Of a stretch of 64,000 nt of DNA, positions 8,402 to 17,546 are shown piece by piece (position 1 is the first letter of the stretch; every line of letters begins with the position of its first letter). This DNA is from Marinobacter confluentis (GTDB taxonomy: Bacteria; Pseudomonadota; Gammaproteobacteria; Pseudomonadales; Oleiphilaceae): assembly GCF_004785685.1 (NCBI RefSeq), contig NZ_SRPF01000001.1:620001-684000 (forward strand), in the 5' to 3' direction. Position numbers and translations under genes: made by a program. The notes beneath the pieces were generated by a model. The model did no database searches and was not told where the DNA came from. It worked only from the letters and a program-made list of their open reading frames with translations.

Positions 8402-9925
8402 ATGGCTCTACCTCTGTCTCATATACCGGCGGAAGTATTCCGGGAAATCCGCAAACACAAGTGGATTTCTTTCTTTACCTTTGCCCTGGTGAGTTTTCTC
8501 GTGCTGGGCGCAGGGTTTGTCTGGCCGTATCAGTACCGGGCGGAAGTGGTTATCTATGTAGATGACAGCAACATCATCCGGCCCTTGATGGAAGGCCGTG
8601 CGGTCACCACCGAGATCAGCGAACGCACATCTACCGCCAGGGAACTGCTCCAGAGCCGGCAGATTCTCCAGGAACTGGCGACAGACCCGGAGCTCTTCGG
8701 CTCGGCGCAACCGGATCAGCAAGAGCTTGAGGAGAGAATCACTAGGCTTCGCGACGGTTTATCAGTTCATCCCCGCGGCGAAAGCTACTTCGGCATACGC
8801 TATGCCTCCACGTCGCAGCTCGACGCTTTCCGGATCGCCCAGCGCCTGGGCCAGCAATTCATTGAGCAGAGCCGCGACCGGAAGCGGGCCGAGAGCCGGA
8901 ACGCTTACGATTTCATCGACAAGCAGGTCAAAGGCTATGAAGCCCAGCTGAATACCGTTGAGCAGCGCATGAAAGAGTTTCTGTCAGAAAACAAAGAGGG
9001 CACCGAAGAGGAAGCCAATGCCCGAATGGCAGAACTCAGAACCAAGCTGGAACTGGCTGAGCTGGACAAGAGAGAGCTGGAAACCCGGGTGTCATCATTG
9101 ATGAACCAGATGCAGGGGGTCAGGCCGACTCTGTCCCAGGGCCAAACCGAAGACGCCTACCGTGAGCGGATCAAATCCCTGGAAGAGCGCCTGGACCAGT
9201 TGCGCCTGCAGTACCACGATACCTATCCGGACATTGTTATCACCCGCGAACAGCTTGCTGAACTGCGCAAGCAGCGGGCGAACGCCACGGCGGAGTCGGA
9301 TAGCGCCAGTCGCCAGCAGTCCGGCGGCGACGCAATCCCCAACCCGGTTTACCAGGAACTTGGTGTATCCCTGTCCAACGCCAGGGCGAACCTGGCGTCG
9401 GTTGAGACCAGAATCCGTTCGTTGCAAGAGCTACTGGTCAATCAGGAGCAGCGGATGGTGCGGATCCAGGCCAACAAGGCTGAATTCTCCGAGATTACCC
9501 GCGATATGGAAGTCAACAAAGACATATACGATGACCTGCTCAAACGCCGTGAAAAAGCCCGTGTGTCGATGCACCTTGATGTTGAAGGGCAGGGCATGAA
9601 TTTCCGAATCGCGGAGGCCGCTCAGTACCCCACAAGCCCGAACGGGCCGCAGTTCCAGATGTTTGCCTTCGCTGGCCTGTTCCTGGGGGCGTTGGCACCT
9701 TTCGGGGCATTGGCGGGGCTCCTGCAGCTTGACCCACGGGTCAGGGCCAAGGAGCAATTGGAGGATGGCATCGGCCTACCGGTACTGGTCGACATCCCCG
9801 CCGTTAGAACCCCCTACGAAAAACGAAGCAGCCGTCGACAGACGCTGTTCATCTTCATCTTCGTTTTCACCGTTCTGGCGGGTTATGTCGGGATTGTCGT
9901 TGCTGAACACATGGGAGTGCTTTGA
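8402..9925 (+). CDS. XrtA system chain-length determinant (Wzz-like)
   Basis: This inner-membrane polysaccharide co-polymerase sets polymer length (TIGR03007-like). A first membrane helix (residues 20-40) is followed by a Wzz domain, a long periplasmic coiled coil (about residues 160-300, rich in Glu, Lys and Leu with EERLDQLRLQYHDTYP), and a second helix pair near residues 425-445 and 485-505. There is no C-terminal kinase domain; the ATPase-like partner is the next gene, overlapping by one base (TGATG). The length of 507 residues fits the family. The ribosome site is AGGAAG upstream of ATG 8402. Confidence 0.92.
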   Translation: MALPLSHIPAEVFREIRKHKWISFFTFALVSFLVLGAGFVWPYQYRAEVVIYVDDSNIIRPLMEGRAVTTEISERTSTARELLQSRQILQELATDPELFGSAQPDQQELEERITRLRDGLSVHPRGESYFGIRYASTSQLDAFRIAQRLGQQFIEQSRDRKRAESRNAYDFIDKQVKGYEAQLNTVEQRMKEFLSENKEGTEEEANARMAELRTKLELAELDKRELETRVSSLMNQMQGVRPTLSQGQTEDAYRERIKSLEERLDQLRLQYHDTYPDIVITREQLAELRKQRANATAESDSASRQQSGGDAIPNPVYQELGVSLSNARANLASVETRIRSLQELLVNQEQRMVRIQANKAEFSEITRDMEVNKDIYDDLLKRREKARVSMHLDVEGQGMNFRIAEAAQYPTSPNGPQFQMFAFAGLFLGALAPFGALAGLLQLDPRVRAKEQLEDGIGLPVLVDIPAVRTPYEKRSSRRQTLFIFIFVFTVLAGYVGIVVAEHMGVL

Positions 9926-10797
9926 TGTCCAGTCAAGAGGATAGAGCCTCCGAGATGTCCCGAACCGAGACTCAAACCGAGAGAAATACCCGGGATGAAA
10001 TGTCTGGTTACGAGGAAGTACAACCTGGCCAGAAAGGCCAGGAACTGGCGAGGGACTCCCGCCTGCTGGTGCCAAGCTCCCTGGAACTGACTGAAGGGTC
10101 GGTCGATAAATACGTCATCAGCAAACAGATCAGCCGGATGCAGGAACCCCGCCGGTTGACCGCCGATGACCTTGCCGAAAGACGCATCATCTACCCGGAA
10201 AGCCCCGAGCGGGCGCTGGTCAACCGTTTCCGGGATCTCAGAACAAAACTGTTGGAACTTTCCGGAGGCAACAATTTCACCATCGTGGTCAGCGGAGCCA
10301 GTGAACACGCAGGCTCGTCTTTTGTGGCTTTGAACCTGGCCGCTGCCTTTGCGTTCGATCAGTCCAAGACCGCGGTGATCGTCGACTGCAATCTGCGTGA
10401 GCCTTCGCTGAACACCGCGCTGGACATCATGCCGGAAGCGGGGCTGACCGATTTTCTGGAAGACCCGGATTATGAAATAGGGCGGATTATCTACCCGACG
10501 GGGATTCCAAGGCTGCGCCTGATTCCCGCCGGGACTCGCCGCGAGACCCCGGCAGAATTCTTTACTTCCTTCCGGATGAAACAGTTTCTGCAGGCCTTGA
10601 GACGGCGCTACCCGGACCGCTTTATCGTCCTGGACACTGCGCCCATCTCAGAGTCGCCCGATGCGCGGATACTCACCGAGCTTTGCGATTACGGCCTGCT
10701 GGTGGTCCCGCACGGCAAATTGACGCCAGGTAAGGTTGAGAAAGCGGCCAGCGCATTCAACCCGGACAAATTCGTAGGTGCGGTGATCAATGGCTAG
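9925..10797 (+). CDS. XrtA-associated tyrosine-kinase-like ATPase, degenerate P-loop
   Basis: By position and fold this is the partner of the chain-length protein, related to the BY-kinases (CpsD/TIGR03018-like) that control export by tyrosine phosphorylation. The fold is clear: FTIVVSGASEHAGSSF where the P-loop should be (residues 123-132), VIVDCNLREP (about 151-160) and FIVLDTAPI (about 234-241). However, the P-loop has no GK(S/T): the lysine is missing and AGSS stands in its place. The second Asp of the Walker A' DxDxR motif is Asn (DCNLR). There is no C-terminal tyrosine cluster; the protein stops after GAVING. I infer a pseudokinase or an allosteric partner. The start is ATG 9925, overlapping the previous stop; its end overlaps the next gene by 8 nt. 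Confidence 0.8.
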   Translation: MSSQEDRASEMSRTETQTERNTRDEMSGYEEVQPGQKGQELARDSRLLVPSSLELTEGSVDKYVISKQISRMQEPRRLTADDLAERRIIYPESPERALVNRFRDLRTKLLELSGGNNFTIVVSGASEHAGSSFVALNLAAAFAFDQSKTAVIVDCNLREPSLNTALDIMPEAGLTDFLEDPDYEIGRIIYPTGIPRLRLIPAGTRRETPAEFFTSFRMKQFLQALRRRYPDRFIVLDTAPISESPDARILTELCDYGLLVVPHGKLTPGKVEKAASAFNPDKFVGAVING

Positions 10798-12079
10798 AAG
10801 CACGGAGCTACTAAGACGCAAGGGAATGCATTGGCCATCTCTGCCACTGGCATTTTTCATCGCCCCGGCTGCCGTTACGGCAGCACCCCCGGAAGTCTAC
10901 GTCGGCTTTGAATCCCGATACAGCGACAACGTCGAATTGCGCGCCAATCAGGAACAGAGCGATCTTGAAAACACCGTGTTTCTGCGGGGCAACTATCAGA
11001 GTGATCCTGGCCGATGCATCGCCATTATTGACGGCGAAATTGCCTATTCAATTTTCGCCGAGAACACCTTCGACCCCGAAACCCGGATCAACGGCGGTGC
11101 CTTCGGCCGCTGTGAGCTGGCCCAGGGATTGACCTGGGAAGTGGACAACCAGGTTCGCGAAGTCACCCGGAGCAGCCGCCAGGCCGATACCCCGGACAAC
11201 CGCACCCGGAAAAACGTGTTCACCACCGGCCCCAGTTACCTGTGGCGGTTGTCCCCAAGGGACAGCGTGCAATTTTCTACCCGCTACCAGAACACCGAGT
11301 TCAGCGACCCCGAAGACAGGGACAGCGACCGTTATACCGGCTCCGTCGCCTGGAACCATCTGTTTTCCCGGGACCTGTCCGCGGGGCTGTCCTCATCCAT
11401 CAGCGATGTGGAACTGGACAATGGCGCAGAAATCCAGACCACAACCGTCAATACCACCTTCAGTAAACGCTGGGCGACCACAACCCTGAGCGGTTCCGTG
11501 GGTGTTAGCGAAATTGAAACCGAGCTGAACAACATCCAGCAGTCCTCCGACGGCTTTGTCGGCGACCTGGCCCTGACCCGGGCCCTGGATTCCAGCGCCA
11601 GCGTATTCCTGCGGGCCTCGCGGGAGCTGACGGACCAGACCTCGAACTACGACATCCAGTTCGATGAATTCACGTTCGAGCTTACCGACAGCATCACCGT
11701 GGAAGTCACGAGCGTTGAAACCGGCCTGAACAAGTCGTTCAGCAACGGGGATCTTCTTTCTGTCACCGGTTTCGCCAGTCGGACGGATTCGCTGGATACC
11801 GCTGAACAGGAAGACCGCAGCGGCATCAGAACCGGTTACACAAGACGAGTGGCCCCGTCACTGTCCGCCGTAGCCAATGCGCGCTATGAGTACCTGAGTT
11901 TCGAGTCCGACCAGTCCGATGACGAGATAGTGGGGCTGGACCTGGGGCTGACCTACCAGGCCGCCCGCAATACCGAACTGGCGGCCAAAGTCGGGCGAAC
12001 AGAACGAACCAGCGATATACCGAACCAGGAATACGAAGAAAACTGGATTCTGCTCAGTATCGATTACCGGTTCCGCTAA
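10790..12079 (+). CDS. XrtA system-associated outer membrane beta-barrel protein
   Basis: This is the outer-membrane protein found in XrtA EPS operons (TIGR03016-like). A signal peptide near residues 14-33 (LPLAFFIAPAAVTAA) precedes a mature protein made of alternating polar and aromatic strands, as in a porin-like barrel. Examples are ESRYSDNVELR, VSVTGFASR-like turns and the closing SIDYRFR. Length is 429 residues. It may help the polymer cross the outer membrane or anchor it. The start overlaps the end of the kinase-like gene, which suggests coupled translation. The ATPase gene often found next to it in other XrtA loci is absent here. Confidence 0.85.
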   Translation: MARSTELLRRKGMHWPSLPLAFFIAPAAVTAAPPEVYVGFESRYSDNVELRANQEQSDLENTVFLRGNYQSDPGRCIAIIDGEIAYSIFAENTFDPETRINGGAFGRCELAQGLTWEVDNQVREVTRSSRQADTPDNRTRKNVFTTGPSYLWRLSPRDSVQFSTRYQNTEFSDPEDRDSDRYTGSVAWNHLFSRDLSAGLSSSISDVELDNGAEIQTTTVNTTFSKRWATTTLSGSVGVSEIETELNNIQQSSDGFVGDLALTRALDSSASVFLRASRELTDQTSNYDIQFDEFTFELTDSITVEVTSVETGLNKSFSNGDLLSVTGFASRTDSLDTAEQEDRSGIRTGYTRRVAPSLSAVANARYEYLSFESDQSDDEIVGLDLGLTYQAARNTELAAKVGRTERTSDIPNQEYEENWILLSIDYRFR

Positions 12080-12105
12080 TACCGGAACCCAGAAGGTGAC
12101 ACAGT

Positions 12106-13005
12106 ATGACTGCCATCCAGAACGCCCTGACCATCGACGTTGAAGACTATTTCCAGGTTGCCGCCCTGGCGGAAGCCGTTCGCAGGGAAGACTGGCATTC
12201 CATGGAATACCGGGTAGAAGCCAACACCCAGCGCATCCTGAGTTTATTGGACCGGCACAACGCCAAGGCCACTTTCTTTACCCTTGGCTGGGTGGCGGAA
12301 AAATCCCCGGAACTGGTTCGTACCATCCAGAAAGAAGGCCACGAAATTGCCAGCCATGGCTACAGCCACCAACTGATCTACAACCAGACCCCTGAGGTGT
12401 TCCGGGAAGAAACCCGGCGTTCAAAAGCCATTCTGGAAGACATCACCGGGAAACCCATCACCGGCTATCGGGCGGCAAGCTATTCCATCACCAACGAAAG
12501 CCGCTGGGCGCTGGATATATTGGCGGAAGAGGGGTTTGTCTGGGATTCGTCGATTTTTCCGGTGCGTCATGACCGCTACGGCATGCCCGGCACACCCCGC
12601 TGGCCGCACAAACTGACCACAGACAAGGGCTACGAACTGGCCGAGTTCCCCCTAAGCACCCTGAAACTGCCCGGCTACACCCTGCCCATCGCCGGTGGCG
12701 GCTATTTCCGGCTGTTTCCTTACTGGTTCAGCCGCTGGGGGCTTGGCAGCATCAACCGCCAGGGCCAGCCATTTGTGTTCTACCTGCACCCCTGGGAAGT
12801 GGACCCCGAGCAGCCAAGGCTGGACGTAAAATGGTTCTCCCGCTTCCGCCACTACAACAATCTGAATGTGTGCGAGGCACGTTTGTCCAAACTGCTGGGG
12901 CACTTCCCGTTCACCACCATGAGCAACGTACTGCGGGCGCAGGGCGTGCTGGGCGCGGAACCCATTGAACACGGCGAACTGAAGGCTGCAGGCGGAATGG
13001 CATGA
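12106..13005 (+). CDS. XrtA system polysaccharide deacetylase
   Basis: This is a carbohydrate esterase family 4 (NodB-fold) protein of the DUF3473-containing type (TIGR03006-like), expected to remove N-acetyl groups from sugar residues of the polymer or its lipid-linked precursor. Motifs are ALTIDVEDYFQ at residue 6 (catalytic Asp, metal Asp), SHGYSH near residue 85 (metal His pair) and GYRAASYSIT. The C-terminal segment FYLHPWEVDPEQPR is typical. No signal peptide is visible, so it probably works in the cytoplasm on a precursor. Length is 299 residues. It is followed by an overlapping glycosyltransferase (ATGATG). Confidence 0.92.
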   Translation: MTAIQNALTIDVEDYFQVAALAEAVRREDWHSMEYRVEANTQRILSLLDRHNAKATFFTLGWVAEKSPELVRTIQKEGHEIASHGYSHQLIYNQTPEVFREETRRSKAILEDITGKPITGYRAASYSITNESRWALDILAEEGFVWDSSIFPVRHDRYGMPGTPRWPHKLTTDKGYELAEFPLSTLKLPGYTLPIAGGGYFRLFPYWFSRWGLGSINRQGQPFVFYLHPWEVDPEQPRLDVKWFSRFRHYNNLNVCEARLSKLLGHFPFTTMSNVLRAQGVLGAEPIEHGELKAAGGMA

Positions 13006-14159
13006 TGCAGTTGCTGTTCTGGCTTTCCCTTTTTTTGCTGTTTTACATCTATTTCGGTTATCCACTGGCCGTGAAAGCCCTGGCATCGGTCAGGCCAAAG
13101 CCTGTGCAGAAGTCAGAGGACTTGTTGCCAAAAGTCTCCATCCTAATCGCCGCTTACAACGAAGCCAAAGACATCGAAGCCACCCTGCGCAACAAGCTGG
13201 CCCTGGATTACCCCAGCGATAGCCTTGAAATCCTGGTGGTTTCCGACGAATCAGAAGATGGAACTGACGAGATTGTTGAAAACATCGCAAAAGACGCCCC
13301 GGTTTCCATTCGCCTGCTCAGGCAGGTACCCAGGCAGGGCAAAACATCCGGCCTAAACAGCCTGTATCAGAATGCCACTGGCGAAATACTGCTGTTTTCC
13401 GACGCCAACTCCCAATGGGACGCCCAGGCCGTACGCAAACTGGTCCGCAATTTCAAAGACCCCGAAGTGGGCTACGTAACTGGCAAGATGGTTTACGTAC
13501 ACCAGGACGGTTCCCTGGTGGGGGATGGCTGCAGCGCCTACATGAAATACGAAAACTGGCTGCGCTTGCAGGAAACGAAAATCGGCTCAGTGGTCGGCGT
13601 GGATGGTGGAATAGACGCGATCAGAAAAGAACTCTACCAGCCACTGCGCGCCGACCAGCTGCCGGATTTTGTGCAGCCATTGAAAGTGGTAGAGCAGGGC
13701 TACCGCGTGGTGTATGAGCCAGAGGCATTGCTGAAGGAAGAAGCCCTGACTGACGGCGGCAGCGAATTCAGCATGCGTGTGCGGGTGAGCCTGCGGGCCC
13801 TATGGGCCCTGAAAGACATGAAGCAACTCATGAATCCTGCAAACGATGCCCTGTTTGCGTGGCAGATGATTTCACACAAGCTGCTGAGGTACGGGGCCTT
13901 TGTGCCCATGCTTACACTGGCCATGTCAGCGCTTTACCTGGCACCAAAAGCCGGCATTTATACCCTTGCCGCGCTGGGGTATGTGGGCTTTGCGCTACTG
14001 GCCTGGCAGGGTCACAAAAAAGAGGCCGATGGGGAATCACTCTCGACCGTTTATTCAATACCTTACTACTTTATGCTTTTAAACCTGGCTTCATATAAGG
14101 CCTGCGTTGCGTTTGTGAAGGGCGAGAAGAAGGTTATTTGGAATCCAAGGAAGGGTTGA
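13002..14159 (+). CDS. Membrane-bound family 2 glycosyltransferase
   Basis: This is a processive-type GT2 enzyme. An N-terminal helix (LLFWLSLFLLFYIYFGYPLAV) is followed by a GT-A domain with VSILIAAYNEAKDIEA, ILVVSDESEDGTDE, LFSDANSQWD (metal-binding D-A-N) and GVDGGIDAIRKELY. Two to three C-terminal membrane helices lie beyond residue 295. It probably adds a sugar to the lipid-linked repeat unit; the sugar cannot be told. The start is ATG 13002 or the adjacent ATG 13005, inside the end of the deacetylase gene. It has a normal length of 385 residues. Confidence 0.9.
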   Translation: MMQLLFWLSLFLLFYIYFGYPLAVKALASVRPKPVQKSEDLLPKVSILIAAYNEAKDIEATLRNKLALDYPSDSLEILVVSDESEDGTDEIVENIAKDAPVSIRLLRQVPRQGKTSGLNSLYQNATGEILLFSDANSQWDAQAVRKLVRNFKDPEVGYVTGKMVYVHQDGSLVGDGCSAYMKYENWLRLQETKIGSVVGVDGGIDAIRKELYQPLRADQLPDFVQPLKVVEQGYRVVYEPEALLKEEALTDGGSEFSMRVRVSLRALWALKDMKQLMNPANDALFAWQMISHKLLRYGAFVPMLTLAMSALYLAPKAGIYTLAALGYVGFALLAWQGHKKEADGESLSTVYSIPYYFMLLNLASYKACVAFVKGEKKVIWNPRKG

Positions 14160-14166
14160 ATCAGCC

Positions 14167-15300
14167 ATGGGGCTCAGGGTTTTGCACCTTATTGACAGCG
14201 GTGGCCTCTATGGCGCCGAGAAAATGCTCTTGAGCCTGGTTCAGGAACAGGTTAAGCAGGGCCTTCAGCCCATGATTTTCAGTGCCGGAGAGCCAGGCAT
14301 AGACGAAAAGCCGATTGAGGCAGAGGCAAGGAAAAAAGGGCTGCCCGTCACACCATGGCGAATGAAATCGGGCCTGAATCTCAAAGAATCCTGGAAGATC
14401 CTGAAATGGGCTCAGAGAAGTGGGTATAACCTTCTTCACTCACACGGGTTCAAGTTCAATGTTCTTCTAGGAATGTATCCCGAAAAGTTCAGGCGCATTC
14501 CCATGATTGCCACGCTGCATGGATACGTTCATGCTCCGCGCTTTTCAAAATTGTGGATATACGAGACTCTTGACCGGTTTTCTATTTACCGTATGAGGGG
14601 TGTCGTTCTGGTGGGGGAGGCGATGAAGAAGGAGTTGACGGGAAAACTCTCAAACACCCACGCAGTTGTTATTCGAAATGGTCTCAATATTTGGGAGATT
14701 CGGGAATCCTCCCAGGCGCCAATCCATGAGCCTTTTAAGTCCTTTTTCGACAATCATGAAGTTGTGATTCTTGGAGTCGGAAGGCTCTCGAGGGAAAAAG
14801 GATTCGACCGATTGATCTCAGCTTTTTCCGAGTTAAGAAAACAATTTCCCAGTTCGGGGTTGATTATTGTTGGCGAGGGAGGGCTGCGTAACGAGCTTGA
14901 TTCGCTGATTGTTAAGCTGGGCGTCAAGTGCGATGTCCTTATGCCCGGATATTGCAGCATCGTTCCTGCACTGCTGAGCCGCTCAAGCTTGTTGGTCATG
15001 CCCTCACTGACAGAGGGCTTGCCGATCACGCTACTTGAGGCCATGTCACTAAAAACTCCTGTGGTTGCCTCTGCGGTTGGTGAAATACCGATAGTGCTTG
15101 GTGATGGGCAAGGCGGCGACCTCCTAAGCAACGTTGAGCCCGCAACGATTTCAAAAGCCATTGAAAAGTCGTTAACTCAAAAAGAACTTAGCAGTCGGAA
15201 AGTAGACTATGCGCATGAAACGTCAATCAAAAACTACTCATCTGAGGCAATGGCGCGCCGTTACCTCGAATTTTACAACCGGGTTCTGGTGACACTATGA
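14167..15300 (+). CDS. Family 4 glycosyltransferase
   Basis: This is a GT-B fold glycosyltransferase. The N-terminal part begins with VLHLIDSGGLYGAEKMLLSL, the acceptor-side domain typical of GT4. The C-terminal nucleotide-sugar domain has GVGRLSREKGFDRLISAF, VGEGGLRNELDSL and SLTEGLPITLLEAMSLKTPV with the E-x7-E pattern. It has 377 residues. It begins 8 nt after the previous stop and closes the tightly packed core operon. The 348-nt gap after it holds an IS remnant, so the original operon may have been interrupted here. Confidence 0.9.
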   Translation: MGLRVLHLIDSGGLYGAEKMLLSLVQEQVKQGLQPMIFSAGEPGIDEKPIEAEARKKGLPVTPWRMKSGLNLKESWKILKWAQRSGYNLLHSHGFKFNVLLGMYPEKFRRIPMIATLHGYVHAPRFSKLWIYETLDRFSIYRMRGVVLVGEAMKKELTGKLSNTHAVVIRNGLNIWEIRESSQAPIHEPFKSFFDNHEVVILGVGRLSREKGFDRLISAFSELRKQFPSSGLIIVGEGGLRNELDSLIVKLGVKCDVLMPGYCSIVPALLSRSSLLVMPSLTEGLPITLLEAMSLKTPVVASAVGEIPIVLGDGQGGDLLSNVEPATISKAIEKSLTQKELSSRKVDYAHETSIKNYSSEAMARRYLEFYNRVLVTL

Positions 15301-15499
15301 CTGTCGGTTCAGTAAGATATTTGGTCCCACTATGTCGATTCTGATAATTGGCAACCGGGTTCTTTATTACCGGGAGGAAGCAGAGCGAGTTAGGAGCCCA
15401 GGCAGAGAGGATTAATTCTAATTCATATATTGGCCGCGTGATCTAAGTGATTGAAAATATCGATGCACCTGGAAGTGCAACATCGAAATCGAAGTATGA
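15301..15499. other. Non-coding interval before the IS remnant
   Basis: No gene, RNA or strong promoter is visible. CGATGCACCTGGAAGTGCAACATCG near 15462 has short inverted arms (CGATG and CATCG) around a spacer. Part of this stretch may be further decayed insertion-sequence DNA. Confidence 0.4.
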
Positions 15500-15622
15500 G
15501 TGAGCTCGAATGGGGATCGCCCGCCAGTAGAGACCGAAGCCGAGTATTACGAACTGAATGAAGCGTTACGTCAGGCGGCGTAACTCAAACCAACGAACCG
15601 CCGGAAACCCCCTGGCGATTCA
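15500..15622 (+). pseudogene. IS3-family transposase remnant and right end
   Basis: A 27-codon fragment ends in RPPVETEAEYYELNEALRQAA and a stop at 15581-15583. This resembles the extreme C-terminus of IS3-family OrfB transposases, which often end in a P-x-E-x-E-x-x-YY motif. About 40 nt downstream, CTGGCGATTCA looks like the right terminal repeat of such an element (its reverse begins TGAATCGCC). Everything upstream of the fragment is lost; a stop lies just before it. It marks an old insertion at the junction between the conserved EPS core and the variable region. Confidence 0.5.
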
Positions 15623-15648
15623 ATTGATCCATCTTTCGGAGCCGAAAA

Positions 15649-17544
15649 GTGTGTGGAATAGCCGGTTTTTGTCAACCTGAAAATAAGTTATCTCTTGATG
15701 ATTTAAAAGTCATGACGAACGCATTACAACGACGGGGACCGGATGATTCTGGATATTTTTTCGATGACTTCGTTGGTATTGGAATGCGACGCCTAAGCAT
15801 CATTGATCTTGATCACGGAAGGCAGCCTGTTCAGAGTTTTAGTGGACGGTACGTGATGGTATTTAATGGAGAGATATATAATTATAAAGTTTTACAAAAA
15901 GAGTTAATTGATCTTGGATACAGTTTTAAGTCGAATGGGGATGCTGAAGTTATTGTAAATCTTTATGAGCATGAAGGTATCAAAGCGATAAATCGCCTCC
16001 GGGGCATGTTTGCGATCGCTATCTGGGATAGTGAAAAGGACGAGCTAATACTCATTCGTGATCAACTTGGCATAAAACCGTTATTTTTTAACATTGACGG
16101 TAGTTCACTGTTGTTCGGCTCGGAAATCAAAGCATTATTGGAGGTTATGCCTCAGAAACTTGAGGTAGATGCTCAAGCATTAGACGCACTTTTTGCCTAT
16201 ACCTATATCCCTGCACCATTATCGATTTGGAAGAACATCCGCAAACTGCGACCAGGTCACTTTTTAAAATGGCGTGCGGGGAAAATTGAGGAGCACAGAT
16301 ACTGGGATTTGCTCGACGCAATGCAAGGCCCACAACCTACGACTGAAAATATACAGGACAGCATCAAGGATGCAGTCAACGTTCATCTTGTCAGCGACGT
16401 GGAAGTAGGTGCGTTCCTGTCAGGAGGCATGGACAGCAGCACTATTGTCGCCTTAATGCAGCAGCAGATACGGCTACCAATCAATGCGCTTTCAATCAAC
16501 TTTACGAGTAACAGCCATCTTTTCGATGAAACAATCTATGCAAAAGAGTTGAGCTTGGATCATGGCTTTAATCTTAAAGTGCATTCTGTCGATTCGTCGG
16601 ACTATTCGGCATCTAGTGCTGCTATCCAAGCATTTGATGAACCATTCGCTGATGATTCCATCGTGCCAAGCATGGCGATTTCCGAGCTTGCTGCTCGGAA
16701 GCTAAAAGTCGTACTTTCCGGAGCTGGAGGCGACGAGATTTTCGGAGGCTATAACAGGTATCAGGGTATTGCTTTGCACCAGTTAGCATCAAAAGCTCCT
16801 GTCTACTTACGGAAGTTTGTTATCAGTCCCTTACTCAAGTCTGGCGCCAAGCTAGTCGGTTCAGGTACGAGACGTGGAGACCTCCTTCGACGTTTCGCGG
16901 ATAGCCTGCATGCATCTGCTGATGACGCGTATTTAGGCTACATCACCGCAGCAACTCCAAGCGCCCGCCAAAAACTTTTTGCTCCACATGTTCTCGAGCA
17001 AATTGACATGAATTTGACGGTTGACCTCATACGTGATTGCCAGTTGCGGAGCTCCACACTGGATCCTGTCAAGCGTTCAATGTATGTCGATTTTTGTACA
17101 TATTTACCCGAGGATGTACTTGCACTATCCGACCGGATCGGAATGTGGCATTCACTGGAAATCAGAACTCCATTGGCAGACCGTATTCTTGCGGAAACTG
17201 CCTTTCGCTTACCGGTTTCCGATTTGGTTACAAGCCGAAATAAGAAGATCGCATTCCAACGTGCCATAACACCCTGGCTCCCTAAAAGTATACTTAGTCA
17301 TCCTAAACAGGGTTTTGAGGGCCCGACAGCTAGTTGGCTAAAGGGCGCAGGCGCAGATGTAATTCGGAAATTGATTAAAGAGGACCTTGATCTAGGGCAT
17401 AACCTCCTTAACCATTCCGAACTCGAAGATCTTCTTGGGGAGCACGTTGCGGGCAAGTTTGATCATGCCAAGCGACTTTTCAGCGCTTTAGCAGTAATGC
17501 AATGGACATCAATTTATTCACATCGGATCGGTGGGGTAACCTGA
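15649..17544 (+). CDS. asnB: Asparagine synthase (glutamine-hydrolysing), EPS-associated
   Basis: This is a two-domain amidotransferase. Cys2 after the initiator is the glutaminase nucleophile (MCGIAGF), and the domain continues with RRGPDDSGY and FNGEIYNYKVLQ. The synthetase domain has the ATP-pyrophosphatase loop SGGMDSS near residue 258, SGAGGDEIFGGYNRY, and LEIRTPLADR near the end. Members in polysaccharide loci may amidate uronic acids rather than aspartate (compare WbpS in Pseudomonas O-antigen loci); that is inference here. The GTG start is fixed by the need for Cys2. The gene is visibly richer in A and T than the core operon, consistent with transfer. It has 631 residues. Confidence 0.9.
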   Translation: MCGIAGFCQPENKLSLDDLKVMTNALQRRGPDDSGYFFDDFVGIGMRRLSIIDLDHGRQPVQSFSGRYVMVFNGEIYNYKVLQKELIDLGYSFKSNGDAEVIVNLYEHEGIKAINRLRGMFAIAIWDSEKDELILIRDQLGIKPLFFNIDGSSLLFGSEIKALLEVMPQKLEVDAQALDALFAYTYIPAPLSIWKNIRKLRPGHFLKWRAGKIEEHRYWDLLDAMQGPQPTTENIQDSIKDAVNVHLVSDVEVGAFLSGGMDSSTIVALMQQQIRLPINALSINFTSNSHLFDETIYAKELSLDHGFNLKVHSVDSSDYSASSAAIQAFDEPFADDSIVPSMAISELAARKLKVVLSGAGGDEIFGGYNRYQGIALHQLASKAPVYLRKFVISPLLKSGAKLVGSGTRRGDLLRRFADSLHASADDAYLGYITAATPSARQKLFAPHVLEQIDMNLTVDLIRDCQLRSSTLDPVKRSMYVDFCTYLPEDVLALSDRIGMWHSLEIRTPLADRILAETAFRLPVSDLVTSRNKKIAFQRAITPWLPKSILSHPKQGFEGPTASWLKGAGADVIRKLIKEDLDLGHNLLNHSELEDLLGEHVAGKFDHAKRLFSALAVMQWTSIYSHRIGGVT

Positions 17545-17546
17545 AA

